The translations under genes were made by a program, and so were the position numbers. DNA of 64,000 bases, from positions 1,302,001 to 1,366,000 of the forward strand of contig OY101115.1 in the NCBI GenBank assembly GCA_956465555.1, read 5' to 3'. How positions within the stretch are numbered: the stretch's first letter is position 1; every line of letters starts with the position of its first letter. Positions 19,387 through 29,235 of the stretch are shown here, piece after piece. The DNA is from Nitzschia sp. pyKryTriq1. Its lineage: Eukaryota; Bacillariophyta; Bacillariophyceae; Bacillariales; Bacillariaceae. The notes below the pieces were generated by a model that did no database searches, was not told the origin of the DNA, and saw nothing but the letters and a program-made list of their open reading frames with translations.

Positions 19387-21019
19387 TCAACGTATCTTCA
19401 TTCTCTTCTGGATCCTAGACTGTGCGTGCTTTCGTTTCCTCTTCCAATCCAGAGTCAACGCTTGTCTTTCTTTCGTCCAAGCTTCTTTTACCTTAGGGTC
19501 GCTTCGAAAGGCTTCTGCGTCCTTCATGATATCATTCCCGTTGTTTGCCGCAAAGAAGTTAGCTTTGTCTTTCTCGATCACATCATTGGGGAATAAAAAG
19601 CCACGAATCCGCTTCCCTGGAACCTTGACGGGAGTTAAGATATTTTCCGACGAGACAGGATCTGAGTCTTCTTTATCCTGCGCACCATTTTCCTCGGCTG
19701 TAGTAGCATTTGGTTCCAAAGTCTCAGGGAGAGAAAAGCCGAAACTGAAACCTCCAGATGCTTGCGACTTATCCTTGCTTGGCGCCTCGAGTGCTCCAAG
19801 ATCAAACCCGAACGAAAATGCGCCAGCAGCGGAACTCGCAGCTTTCTCGGCGGGTTGTCCACCCTCCCAGGTCTCCCTTGCTTCTCTGAAAACATCCTCT
19901 AGTTTCTTTTGTTCATACACAAGAACGGGTTGATCCTGAGAAGTAACCCTCATGACGTCCCCTTTGACAGCAGACTGGTCCTTCGTCGCACTCTCAGCAA
20001 CTGAACTTTCATCGTCTGATGACGATGGAGAAGTTCCGTCTGCATCTTCCTTCTCAGCAATTGGTGGACTTGGTTCTACTTTCTCCTCGACAATTTCAAA
20101 TCGTTGCGTGGAAACATCGTTTGGGTCGTATCGTAGCATGATACCACTGGCGCCAAATCCAGTTTGAGTCTGATACAGAGTTGCCTTCTCTGTTTCTGCA
20201 TCTAGGTCTCCACTTGGTTTCACCACTGCTGGTTGAGCTTCAGCGACCTCAGGGAAGAGACTGGACAGGATACTCAGATTAGCTGTGACATCATTACTCA
20301 AATCTTCATCCTTCGGCGAAGTGTGTTTTGTCAGAGGGTCCACTTGATGGTCGTTGCCATCATCCTCGCGGTTCTCGTCGTTGCCATCGTCCAGATCTAG
20401 CCCAGCAGCAAACTCGTCCGACTGTGTAACTGGAACGAGGGGTCGATTTCGATACTTAGAGTCGTATTCATCGTCATCTTCGTCACTCGATTCTTCGTCG
20501 CTGCTCCATTGATACTGGGTATTGCCAATAATTGGTGGATCTTGGACGGCCGGTTCGGTAACATGGTCCTTCGGGGTAGAGACTAGCAACTCTTCTTTCG
20601 TGCTGTCCGGGTAAGATCCGGCGTCCGATTCTTCTTCTTCTTCTTCTTCTTCGTGATGATGATGATCCGTGCCTTTCTCTCGAGAGGGGGGAGATAGATC
20701 TAGAAGAGCCTCCACTTCGCTTTCTTCGGAAAGTTCTGAATGGTCATCCTTTGCAGATCTCTCAACCGACCTTTCGTCGTCGTCGTCGTCTTCATCATCT
20801 TCTTCTTCTTCGTCTGACCAGGCGTAGGATGGCTTCTGGGCAGATGCCTTCTTGTCCTCCTCCTCTTCCTCGTCGTCCAAGTTTTGATTGTTATCGCTTT
20901 CAGAGTTGGACGAGGCAGAACTATCATCACTTGTTTCCATCAAGACAGGAGAACCTTCCTCCTCCGAAGATTCATTCGCATAGGCGTCGCCATTTTCGTT
21001 AGCATTGGTATCATCATCG

Positions 21020-21053
<34 letters not shown>

Positions 21054-21816
21054 TGTATTGACCATGTTGGGAGAGCCGCCCCGCTTCAAGAGGAACGCCA
21101 TCAAACCGAATATGCACGGCCCGGTGCATCAAGGGGGCCGGCATGATCATGAGCTTATTATTTTTGGAAGAAGAAGAAGCCTTCTTTTCTTGCTCATATT
21201 TTTCGACACGTTTACGTTGCTTGCCCATGGCATGGGTAAAGGTAGGCCAATTGTCGACGGACCATGGCTTCTGGTCGACATGATAAGCGGCATCTCCAAA
21301 TTTCTTGCGGATACGAAGCCTTCGAGGAATCTTGGACATGCATAATGATAGGGTCGTCTCTTGTTTGTCGTCTGATACCTCATCGATGTCTCCATCTCTT
21401 TGTGCGTTGGAAAGTGGTTCTTCTTTTGAATGCTGTGCCTGCTGCTGCTGCTGCTGTTGCCGTCGTTCTTGTCGCTCTTGCTCTAAAAGTTCCAAGAAAT
21501 GAGGACGAGCTGCTTGCACCGATAGTCGACATCCTTTCCACTTGACATTGTTAAAAGTAGATACGAGCACTTGGAGCGCCGATGATGATGGTGATTCGTC
21601 GTCGACATTTTTTGACACGGCCGTCACGTGACAATAGGGTTTGTCCGGCTTGCTTTCGACGGTTTGAATCTCGATATTGGATTTGGAAGCCATCGTCATC
21701 GACTGGAATCGATCCAAAACATCTTGTGCTGTCAGTCGAGGCGGGTCGAGGCCGCCAATGTAAATGCGTTCTGGTTCGCTAGCAGTAGTTTCCATTGTCC
21801 ATTCCGACTCAATCAA
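19387..21816 (-). CDS. RRM protein resembling nucleolar NOL8
   Basis: Single exon, up to 809 residues; a second ATG seven codons in (21795) is just before the RRM and may be the true start. The N-terminal RRM opens with ERIYIGGLDPPRLTAQDVL and has the late strand WKGCRLSVQAARPHFLELL. This is followed by a Lys/Arg-rich conserved block (KIPRRLRIRKKFG). The middle ~350 residues are extremely acidic with Asp, Glu and Ser runs. The C-terminus has MLRYDPNDVSTQRFEI, KRIRGFLFPNDVIEKD and WTKERQALTLDWKRKRKHA. An N-terminal RRM, an acidic centre and a basic C-terminal helix ending in a KRKRK segment is the layout of NOL8-type ribosome biogenesis proteins. Nucleolar pre-rRNA processing is inferred. Confidence 0.7.
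21011..21050. repeat. (ATC)n trinucleotide tract inside the RRM gene
   Basis: Uninterrupted ATC repeats on the plus strand, coding for the poly-Asp run of the RRM protein on the minus strand. Likely length-polymorphic. Confidence 0.85.
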
Positions 21817-22062
21817 CAGGCACGGTTATGATAATGTGATAATGTGATAATGCCGATAATTCTTTGATGATTCTTCTCAACTCATCAGAGTATGGTCATC
21901 ATACCATGGTCCATGCGGTCATCAGATCTCTCAGATCTAAAGAAGGAAGGTTTCGAGTTTCGATTCGATGGCCTTTGGATGGGGATCATGTGAATGGAGT
22001 GGAACGTAACCGTCTGGCCTTTCATCCAGTTGGACTCATCCGAATTATCTTGAATGCCCCAA
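21814..22062. repeat. Left copy of a diverged direct repeat
   Basis: Resembles 22523-22718 in the same order: an AACAGGCA(c/g)...GTTATGA block, GATTCTTCTC, (C)CATGGT(C/G)CATG, then (G)AACGT...CGTCTGGCCTTTC with ATCCAG against GTCCGA, and GGACTCATCCGA. The copy begins just upstream of the RRM gene start. Found by eye; insertions and deletions separate the blocks. Confidence 0.55.
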
Positions 22063-22141
22063 AAATTGCTAGGAAAACTATCTTAGTACTTTCCTGACTT
22101 AAAAAGCAATAATAACACAAAGATTAATACTTTATTTTCAT

Positions 22142-22524
22142 AGTATTGCCCATAAGGAGCTGAATGCGCGCCTATTGTCCAAGAAGTAGTCTGACTTTTG
22201 GTGCGAATCTTGTCGGACCAAATATCTACTTTGGTACGTAAAGCCGCGACTTGTGCGAGTTGGTTGCCGTCCATTGCTATCCAGACTCCCAGGGTTTCTC
22301 GAGCAACTTCTACTTCGTATCGTTGAATGGTGTATGGGAGGCCGTCCGGACCGGTGATAGTGAGTTCCGTGGGAGATTCCGCCATGGTGCGGTAGTGCCA
22401 TCGGTCCTTCTTGAATTTCCATGAGATGAGGTACCAATAGTTCTTCGGTGGGTCCCCGCCGGTCGCGAAGGCTCCCCCAGTCGCTCTTATTCCGCCTTCC
22501 CAGTGGCGAAGGGCCTCTTGCATA
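22142..22524 (-). pseudogene. Reverse-transcriptase C-terminal fragment (retroelement remnant)
   Basis: On the minus strand, from the codon at 22524, about 105 codons show a pattern seen in reverse transcriptases abundant in diatom genomes: LRHWEGGIRATGGAF, then KNYWYLISWKFKKDRW, and ETLGVWIAMDGNQLAQV followed by WSDKIRTK. This is the segment following the polymerase active site, where W-x-G-x-x-x-A-T-G-G-A and T-L-G-V-W-x-A-x-D-G-N are conserved. The catalytic YxDD part is absent and the frame ends soon after with unrelated residues. It lies between two diverged direct repeats (about 21814-22062 and 22523-22718). It is read as a dead element. Confidence 0.65.
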
Positions 22525-22718
22525 ACAGGCAGAGTTATGAGAATGTTATGATGGCGATGATTGTCTGATTCTTCTCGTCTCACCACATGGTGCATGGTCG
22601 ATGGTCGCATCATCTTTCGAAGAAAAAAAAAAGAAATGGTTTTCATGGCCCTGGAGGACCGAGTTGAACGTCTGGCCTTTCGTCCGACAAATGGACTCAT
22701 CCGACTTCGACACTGAAC
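22523..22718. repeat. Right copy of a diverged direct repeat
   Basis: Matches the left copy at 21814-22062 block by block and in the same orientation. It begins exactly where recognisable reverse-transcriptase homology on the minus strand starts. Confidence 0.55.
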
Positions 22719-23013
22719 TTATTTGCGTTATTTGTCACAAATACGTCTGTACGTCAGTCGATAAGAAAGATCCTGTACGAGTACGCAACGAACACATGCA
22801 TCAAACGAGAAGATCTCTCAGAACAACAACACGGACAGCAACAGACAACAGATCAGATCTGGCGATGAAGCTCGGAGTGACGCCCATCGACCGGCTACAA
22901 TCAATAAAAAACAAAGAGAGTGAAGACAAAAAGAATACCGCTACCGGTACGGTAGAAGACCTCCATCCATCCATTGCATTCATTGTCGTCGCCATTAAAA
23001 TTGAACAGCGAAG

Positions 23014-24037
23014 ATGGCTGACAAAATCTCAGTAGGCGACTTGGTCGCGAAGGACCCAAAGGAAATCTCCGAAAGCTTGGGTGGAATCTACGAGCACTCT
23101 CCCTGGGTTGCAGAGGCCTTGATCCAGAATAATCCAGAGGCCGTGAAATCATTCAAGACGGTCACCGAACTGGCTTCGGCCATGAAGTCTATCGTCGATG
23201 GCGCAAGTCAAGACCAAAAAATGACTCTACTTTGTGCCCACCCTGATCTTTGCGAAAAAGTGACAAAGCTGAAAGAATTGACAAAGGAAAGCCAGGAAGA
23301 ACAATCCAAGGCTGGCCTTCAGTCGATGGACGATGAAGAATTGGCAAAGTTCACCTCTTTGAACAACAGCTACCGTGAAAAATTCAAGTTCCCTTTCATT
23401 TTGGCTGTTCGAAACGCAACCAAATATACGGTCCTTAGCGCCCTCGCAGGAAGGCTTCCACATCCGGCAGAAAAAGAATTTGGTACCGCTTTGGAACAGG
23501 TTCACAAGATTGCTTGGATGCGTCTTTTATCCAAGTTTTATTCTGCAGATTACCCGGGCTTCTTGACCTGCCACATTCTTGATACGGCGAATGGCTCTCC
23601 TGGTACGTACTACGGATGATGATAGATAGTCGACGATTGATTCCGTTTGGATATTATTTTCGCGACTTCCACGCACTCAATAAATGTTTTCGTCCATTCG
23701 CTCCTTCTTTTTCGTGATTTTCACAGCTGCCAATATGAGAATACAACTAACTCGGCTATCTCCACCAGAATCGGCTGGTGTCGTTGGGGATTTCATTACG
23801 AACAATGACGGACGTTTGGAGGGCGGACCGGCACTGAAAGGAAAGGATTTCATGGTTGGAACGTACGAGTGGACCTTCTACGCGGGTGACTATTTTGCGT
23901 CCATTGGTACTTTTACATCTGGGCAACCCTTTTTGGATGTGATTCCCCTTCGTTTTGGTATCGACAATCCAGATGATCACTATCATGTACCACTGCTAGT
24001 CAGTCCCTGGAGTTTCTCTACGTACCGAGGAAGTTAG
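23014..24037 (+). CDS. Allantoin synthase: OHCU decarboxylase fused to HIU hydrolase
   Basis: Exons 23014-23602 and 23727-24037 give 299 residues. The N-terminal domain is OHCU decarboxylase: ALIQNNPEAV early, the catalytic histidine in LLCAHPDLCEK, then KAGLQSMDDEEL and FKFPFILAVRNATK. The C-terminal domain is the transthyretin-like 5-hydroxyisourate hydrolase: CHILDTANGSPAANM at its start and HYHVPLLVSPWSFSTYRGS as the exact C-terminus, holding the catalytic His, Arg and the YRGS signature. Together the two convert 5-hydroxyisourate to S-allantoin in urate breakdown, so the cell can recycle purine nitrogen. The intron falls in the HIU hydrolase signature. No C-terminal SKL-type peroxisomal signal and no clear PTS2 are visible. 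Urate oxidase is not in this window. Confidence 0.93.
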
Positions 24038-24693
24038 TTCTGGGAGTAGTAGTACACTAGTAGGTGGCGGCGGGGTTGCTGAGTGAGTGGGTGTGGCCCA
24101 TGCCGTACAGTATGTCGTACGTACAGTACGACCGGCGATGGTATTAATACGCGGGGTACTGTAGCTTGCAGTACATAGTGCATCATGAAGAATCATGATG
24201 TTTTTTTTAATAATAATAAAGTGAATTTGTTTGTGTACTTGGTACCGGTATGTAATCTGGTAGAGTAGTACTACTGCTCTACTGCCGGTAGCTAGAGTAG
24301 AGAATAGATAGATTAACGTGCGTTTTGGGTTCCTCTTTCGTGGCGCAGAGGCAGGATAGTCTCTCTAACGGTATTACCAGTATCGTACCTGGTACTGTAC
24401 CTGGTACTTGTACAGTACTACCAGTGCACTTGATAACAGTACTGTAGACATAAGTCCTGTACGTACGTATTAGGCTCCATGCGCTATGAATGGATGTGAT
24501 GATTCATTCGATCAAGTCTCAACGGACACAATGTGTTTTGTTCTCATTATTTCTCACGTTCGAAAGCTAGACGCTAATAGTGACCTATTATCCAAAAAGA
24601 CAAACGTACCATGAATGGTTTCCGTTCAGACATTGTAGTCTACTAGAAGAGTACTGTAGTTGAAAAGGGGAGGTGTATTTTTGGTATACAACG
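24038..24693. other. Intergenic region rich in GTAC-containing short repeats
   Basis: About 650 bp with many GTAC, TACCTGGTAC and TAGTAG-like units, including TACCGGTA at 24243-24250 and an AATAATAATAA run near 24210 that may lie in the 3' end of the upstream gene. No gene seen. Confidence 0.5.
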
Positions 24694-26616
24694 ATGAATC
24701 ATCGAGGAGGGCCCATCCAACGTGCAGTGGCCACAGCATCTGGCGCCGCCGGAAATCATGATGCGTTGGAATCGGCGGAAGCAGGCTATACGGCGGCGGA
24801 TAGCATCGGTCCGTCATTGGGCGTGCGCTCTTCGACGACCACTCGGCGAATTTCCCATAAGTTTGCGAGACGACGAAAGTCTGCGTCGTTGTCGATGCTT
24901 GGCCAGAGCGCAGCGGCGGCAAGAGCCAAGATGCGTCGCTTCCTGTTGAGGATGCAAAAAAATCCCAGGCAGCTGCGGCTTTTTACCACTAGTATGGTGG
25001 TTTTGGCCGCTCTCTTGGGGATATGGTTCGTCGTGTTTATTATTCACTACTCTACCCTGGGTGTTGGCGCCGTTAGAAGTGACGTGATCATATCGACGAC
25101 TCAAACCATGATGACAAACCACGCACCGACCACGAGGGACTACCCAAGACGACCTGCTATTGTGAAACTCGAGAAGGATGAAGCAGTGTCTCCGAGGAGT
25201 CTTGAAATGCAGCATCACCTACTAGATCAGGAACTTCCTTCCAAAAAGAAATACCAAGTTTCCGTAGACAGAAGCCCAGAGATGAAGATTCTTATCGACT
25301 CGATCCGCCCGGTCTCGCCGCACCAGCATGCGGTCAAAATTCCAAGCAACGACGATTTCGACAAGGAGTTGGGCCTCTATCCAGAATTCAGTGGCTTGGA
25401 GATAGTCTTTTTTGATGATCCGGGGGCGCGAAGAAACGTTGTCAGGAATTTGGAGCAATACGACACAACGTATCGAGATCCAGATGCAAAATTTGACGAC
25501 GATGTGGATGCATACTATTTCAATGATGACGACTATCTACGAGGCTTGGATACAGCCTATGACGCGGATGATGACCAGATCAGCGAAAACAAAGTTTGCC
25601 GAAAAATCGCAGAGCACGAGCTCAACTTTCAGAACTGCAACGAATTTCATCAGTTGGATCGGCTAGATCCTTCTTCCGAGTTGAAATATCTCAATGCGGG
25701 AGGTTATCGGGAAGTATTCTCCATGGTGCATCCTGTTGCAGATGAAGCATCCGAACTTATTGCTCTCAAGGATACTTCCTACGACCACGAGATGAAAATT
25801 GATGATTATGAATTTGTTCGGATGGACGCGATTGTTGCAGAACGACTTTCGGCGAGCCCGCGAATCTATGATATCTATGGGTTTTGTGGCCTTGGAATAT
25901 TATCCGAATACTTTTACCACGGGGACATCGAGGGCGATGTGTCTGGAGGTGAAAACGGAAGCGGATACATGAAAAAAGGCACTTTGCATGACGAGGAACA
26001 ATTGAAGCCACAGAACAATTTGACTGGTATTCAGAAGCTTGTCTTGGCATTAGAAATGGCCGAGGCCCTGGCTGATTTGCACGGATATGCCAATGGGCTC
26101 ATTGTCCACGATGATGTGCAGCTCGCTCAATTTCTTCTCAACAAGGATCAAACGCGACTCAAGTTAAATGATTTCAATCGAGCCGAGTTTCCCCTTTTTG
26201 ATGAAGAGAAAAACGCATATTGTCACTATAAAAACGGCAAAGGTCACGGAAACTGGAGGGCGCCCGAGGAATACCGCGACAAACCCTTGACCGAGCAGAT
26301 TGACGTTTGGTCCCTCGGGAACAACATGTACACTCTCTTGACGGGTTTGAATCCCCTCTATGAAATCAGGCGTGATAGAGAGTTTACAAAGAATATCATT
26401 GGTGGGAAGACTGCATTTGTCGATCCTCGATGGAGGCAGAGGAGCCCGTCGGAGGCGGCACTATGTGAGCTGATACCAAGATGCTTCCAGTCCAAAGCAG
26501 AAAACAGGCCTACCATGTTCGAGATTGTCAACATTTTGAGAGACGCCGTGGCACAGAATTTAGACCCCGGTGTGTCCCGGGAGAAGGTGTTACAGGGGAT
26601 AAGGACCAAATCTTAG
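24694..26616 (+). CDS. Membrane-anchored protein kinase-like protein, degenerate catalytic motifs
   Basis: Single exon, 640 residues from the ATG at 24694. A basic N-terminus leads to one hydrophobic segment at ~100-122 (MVVLAALLGIWFVVFIIHY), suggesting type II membrane topology with the kinase fold on the far side. The stretch of ~200 residues after it is acidic. The kinase-like domain (~340-630) keeps the ATP-binding lysine (LIALKD), an APEEY segment and DVWSLGNNMYTLLTG in the C-lobe. The catalytic loop reads VHDDVQLAQFLL instead of HRDLKPxN and the metal motif is DFN instead of DFG. The usual lysine and asparagine of the loop are replaced by glutamine. A pseudokinase or atypical lumenal/extracellular kinase is inferred; the substrate is unknown. 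Confidence 0.75.
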   Translation: MNHRGGPIQRAVATASGAAGNHDALESAEAGYTAADSIGPSLGVRSSTTTRRISHKFARRRKSASLSMLGQSAAAARAKMRRFLLRMQKNPRQLRLFTTSMVVLAALLGIWFVVFIIHYSTLGVGAVRSDVIISTTQTMMTNHAPTTRDYPRRPAIVKLEKDEAVSPRSLEMQHHLLDQELPSKKKYQVSVDRSPEMKILIDSIRPVSPHQHAVKIPSNDDFDKELGLYPEFSGLEIVFFDDPGARRNVVRNLEQYDTTYRDPDAKFDDDVDAYYFNDDDYLRGLDTAYDADDDQISENKVCRKIAEHELNFQNCNEFHQLDRLDPSSELKYLNAGGYREVFSMVHPVADEASELIALKDTSYDHEMKIDDYEFVRMDAIVAERLSASPRIYDIYGFCGLGILSEYFYHGDIEGDVSGGENGSGYMKKGTLHDEEQLKPQNNLTGIQKLVLALEMAEALADLHGYANGLIVHDDVQLAQFLLNKDQTRLKLNDFNRAEFPLFDEEKNAYCHYKNGKGHGNWRAPEEYRDKPLTEQIDVWSLGNNMYTLLTGLNPLYEIRRDREFTKNIIGGKTAFVDPRWRQRSPSEAALCELIPRCFQSKAENRPTMFEIVNILRDAVAQNLDPGVSREKVLQGIRTKS

Positions 26617-26688
26617 ATGATGATTCGTAATTGCTATAAAGCTAGAAACATGAACCCAGCGCCAGTGCCAGAAGGCTCTACTAATAGT

Positions 26689-27861
26689 CTATGCAACATG
26701 GCTCGGGTCTCTTGCAAGTTTTATCATCAAGTTAGGCGTCACCGAATGACAAATCAGTGAAGAAGCAGTGCACATTTCTCCTTTCCAGTGGCACGTGCCC
26801 TTTCGATTCCTTGATGACTCCGTTGAAAGTTCATCAGTTTCGAGTAGCTGTATGGAGGCGAAAGATGAAGCTTGGAAAAGAATAGCCCACAGCCTACGTG
26901 CACAAACTCAAAATTAGAATGATACTCAGCATCTCCATTCGAAAAAAAAGCAAAATTCTTACCAGTCACTATGGACACAGAAGCCCTCGTCCCAATTTTT
27001 GTACTTTGTGAAGGGCTGGGCCGTGACGTGGGCGTAGATCGAATCTATCAAAGTACTGTTGCGTTGCACCCAGCTTTGCCCCCCTACTAGCAGGTCGTCA
27101 CTCGAATGGTCGGAATCATCGTAGCTGTGGAGGGGACGACGACTCGTGAGTTTGTCTAACAAGGCTCGATTCAGTACCAGGCCAAAGCCTCCATGCGGCA
27201 CCCAAAGATGGGGAAGTCGAAATATGCACCCCACCCATGCCTGAGGTTGTTCAATACCCGCCTTCTTTTCAAGTATACCAATCAGACGATCCAAATTCCA
27301 ATAGGTATCATCATCTTGAACAATCAAATAGTCTGGAAATGCTTCGCGTGTATTTTGGTAGTGGGTCAAGACACGATGCAAGCCAACGGCGGGCCGTGTT
27401 TGAGCGCAAAGCCATCCCACAGGATTTCTTTTGTGTTTCAAGATGGAGGACGGAGCAAAATATCGTTTCCATTTGGCAAGGAGAGCAGTGGTGCCACTTC
27501 GGGAATGGCAAAAGGAACGGATTCGCATCAAGTCGTCTACGGTCAGCACCGTGTCGCAGTGTGGATCTACGTCGTCGAGCTCGGTAGCATTAAAGAAATG
27601 TCTCACATTCGGGTGCGCCCCCAAGGTTTGCCGTTGCATTTCTAGAAAGTCCCACCGCCGCTGCGACCCAATGGATAGAATGTCTACAACCACAGATTCC
27701 ATTGTTTGTGTTGGCACGTTCATTGGATTTTCCATAAGTGCACTTGCCAGTGCTTCTTGTCGATGCCGGTCACCAATTGAGGTCAGTAGCCGTACATTAT
27801 TGAGAGTACAGAACACGGTCAAGAGGCAAGTGGACCAACAAAAGGCTTGTTTTGATGTCAT
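26689..27861 (-). CDS. Fringe-like (GT31-type) glycosyltransferase, two exons
   Basis: Exon 1 27861-26963 and exon 2 26893-26689 (intron 69 bp) give 367 residues. The start chosen is the ATG just before a hydrophobic segment (FCWSTCLLTVFCTL), which would be the type II signal anchor; a longer open frame extends 45 codons upstream. The lumenal domain has VVVDILSIGSQRRWD, WLCAQTRPAVGL and the metal-binding D-D-D in YLIVQDDDTYWNLD. It also has the GGFGLVLNRALL block and DEGFCVHSDW, where the intron interrupts the final Trp codon. Exon 2 adds CHWKGEMCTASSLICHSVTP, a cysteine-rich ending expected for this family, which supports the splice. It is probably a Golgi transferase extending glycans. Donor sugar unknown. 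Confidence 0.78.
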
Positions 27862-28090
27862 CGTTCGAGTATGTTGGATGCAATGAATAATAATCTTGCT
27901 GGGCTGGGTTGAAATGCACGACGTGTCAGCTGCTTCACACCACTGCGTCAACTCCGATTTAGATTTTTGAGTTCTATCATACTTGTGTATGCGCATTTGA
28001 AAATTGCATTTTCACTCCGCACCTTCAGGACAATGATCATCGAAGACTGACTGGCTGACTGACTGACTACCTGTTGATTGAATCATTCAT

Positions 28091-28681
28091 TCATTCCATA
28101 GGTTTCCATAATGATCCCCCCTTCAAGTCCACCAAAGACGTTCCGACCGACCCCTCGGCATTCCATTCCACCGGTATTCTCGCGATCAATTGTTCTGGCC
28201 CCAATTCCACCGATTCCAAAGGTGCCACTGGGACCAGTACCGGTAGTGTACTACTACTTCCTTCGTCTTCTTCTTCTTCTTCTTCTTCTTGGAGTAGTTC
28301 CAATGCGATTCCTCTTAATACTCCGTGTTCACAGTTATGCGTCCACACGACTTGAATGGTTTCAATTTGACAGTACTCGAAGGAAATGGGCGCAGTGCCC
28401 TCTCCGACCTCGACTCCGTCCACCATCCAGGAACCCGTTTGATAGACGACCGTATCTCCTTCCTGAATCATGGCGGATAAATGCATTTCGCCTCGACCAA
28501 ATTGCGAAGTATCGGACTGAAAGTCAATCATTGCAGTTGTTGCTGATGTCGTTGTTGGATTACTATTACTACTACTAGTAGTACTAGAAGGAGGGCTCGC
28601 TGCACCGACGACAAAACCAGATGCCGTCATCGTCACACCACCGGAAATAAGAAAGAAAAGGAAATGATGATAGAAGCTCAT
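28091..28681 (-). CDS. Hypothetical protein with cleavable leader
   Basis: Single exon, 196 residues. The first ~25 residues form a hydrophobic leader (HHFLFFLISGGVTMTASGFVV). The A-S-G-F site is compatible with a diatom plastid presequence or plain secretion. A Ser/Thr-rich linker follows, then a compact conserved-looking domain: AMIQEGDTVVYQTGSWMVDG, ISFEYCQIETIQVVWTHNCEHG and a C-terminal LGPEQLIARIPVEW. A Glu run interrupts it. The sequence looks like a real beta-rich domain, but I do not recognise the family. A TACCGGTA copy lies inside the coding region (28238-28245). Confidence 0.65.
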   Translation of the reverse strand: MSFYHHFLFFLISGGVTMTASGFVVGAASPPSSTTSSSNSNPTTTSATTAMIDFQSDTSQFGRGEMHLSAMIQEGDTVVYQTGSWMVDGVEVGEGTAPISFEYCQIETIQVVWTHNCEHGVLRGIALELLQEEEEEEEDEGSSSTLPVLVPVAPLESVELGPEQLIARIPVEWNAEGSVGTSLVDLKGGSLWKPME

Positions 28682-29235
28682 GTTGTTATTTGTAGACTAT
28701 CTTCTTTATACTGCATATCCATTGAATACGATGATGATTTCTTCCAGTAACCTCATTATTGTCGTACCGGTATCTCATGTCTCATTATACCAATAATCGT
28801 CGATCATCGTCGTCGAAAAAGCAGAAAAAGAATGACGTTTTCGCATCCAAAGATTTTTTGCTTGCTTGGCGGGAAGTTAGCGCCGGCCGGCCAAGCCTCA
28901 AAAAAGCATTCCACTTGTATTTCATGCATACAGCAATCCGCGCGCCGGCCAGCGAGGAATGACCGCATCGGAACCCACGATCGACCGCGCTTGTGTGATG
29001 CTTCGTGCCGCTTCACGTTCTCTGTCGCCGTCTCTCGCGGTCGGTGATGACACACACTACACCATACACCATCCAAAAAGTCCCTCTCGACGACGACGAA
29101 ACGACGACCAAGTTTTGTTCCATTGCATCATCATCATCAACGAACGAACGATCGCAATACCAATACTGTCAAACAACCCCCGACTCACTACCACACTCCC
29201 CAACAATATACTAGCTAGTACTGACTGTAGTCACC
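28682..29235. other. Divergent intergenic region
   Basis: About 550 bp between the divergent hypothetical gene and the Trithorax-type gene. It includes TACCGGTA at 28765-28772 and short GAC/GAA tandem runs near 29085-29110. No gene seen. Confidence 0.5.

Noticed and set aside
19382-19933. 183-codon open frame on the plus strand
   Set aside because: Antisense to the C-terminus of the RRM protein; no features of its own.
22525-22700. N-terminal extension of the reverse-transcriptase frame
   Set aside because: This part lies in the right direct repeat and reads as low-complexity basic residues, so it is not part of the enzyme.
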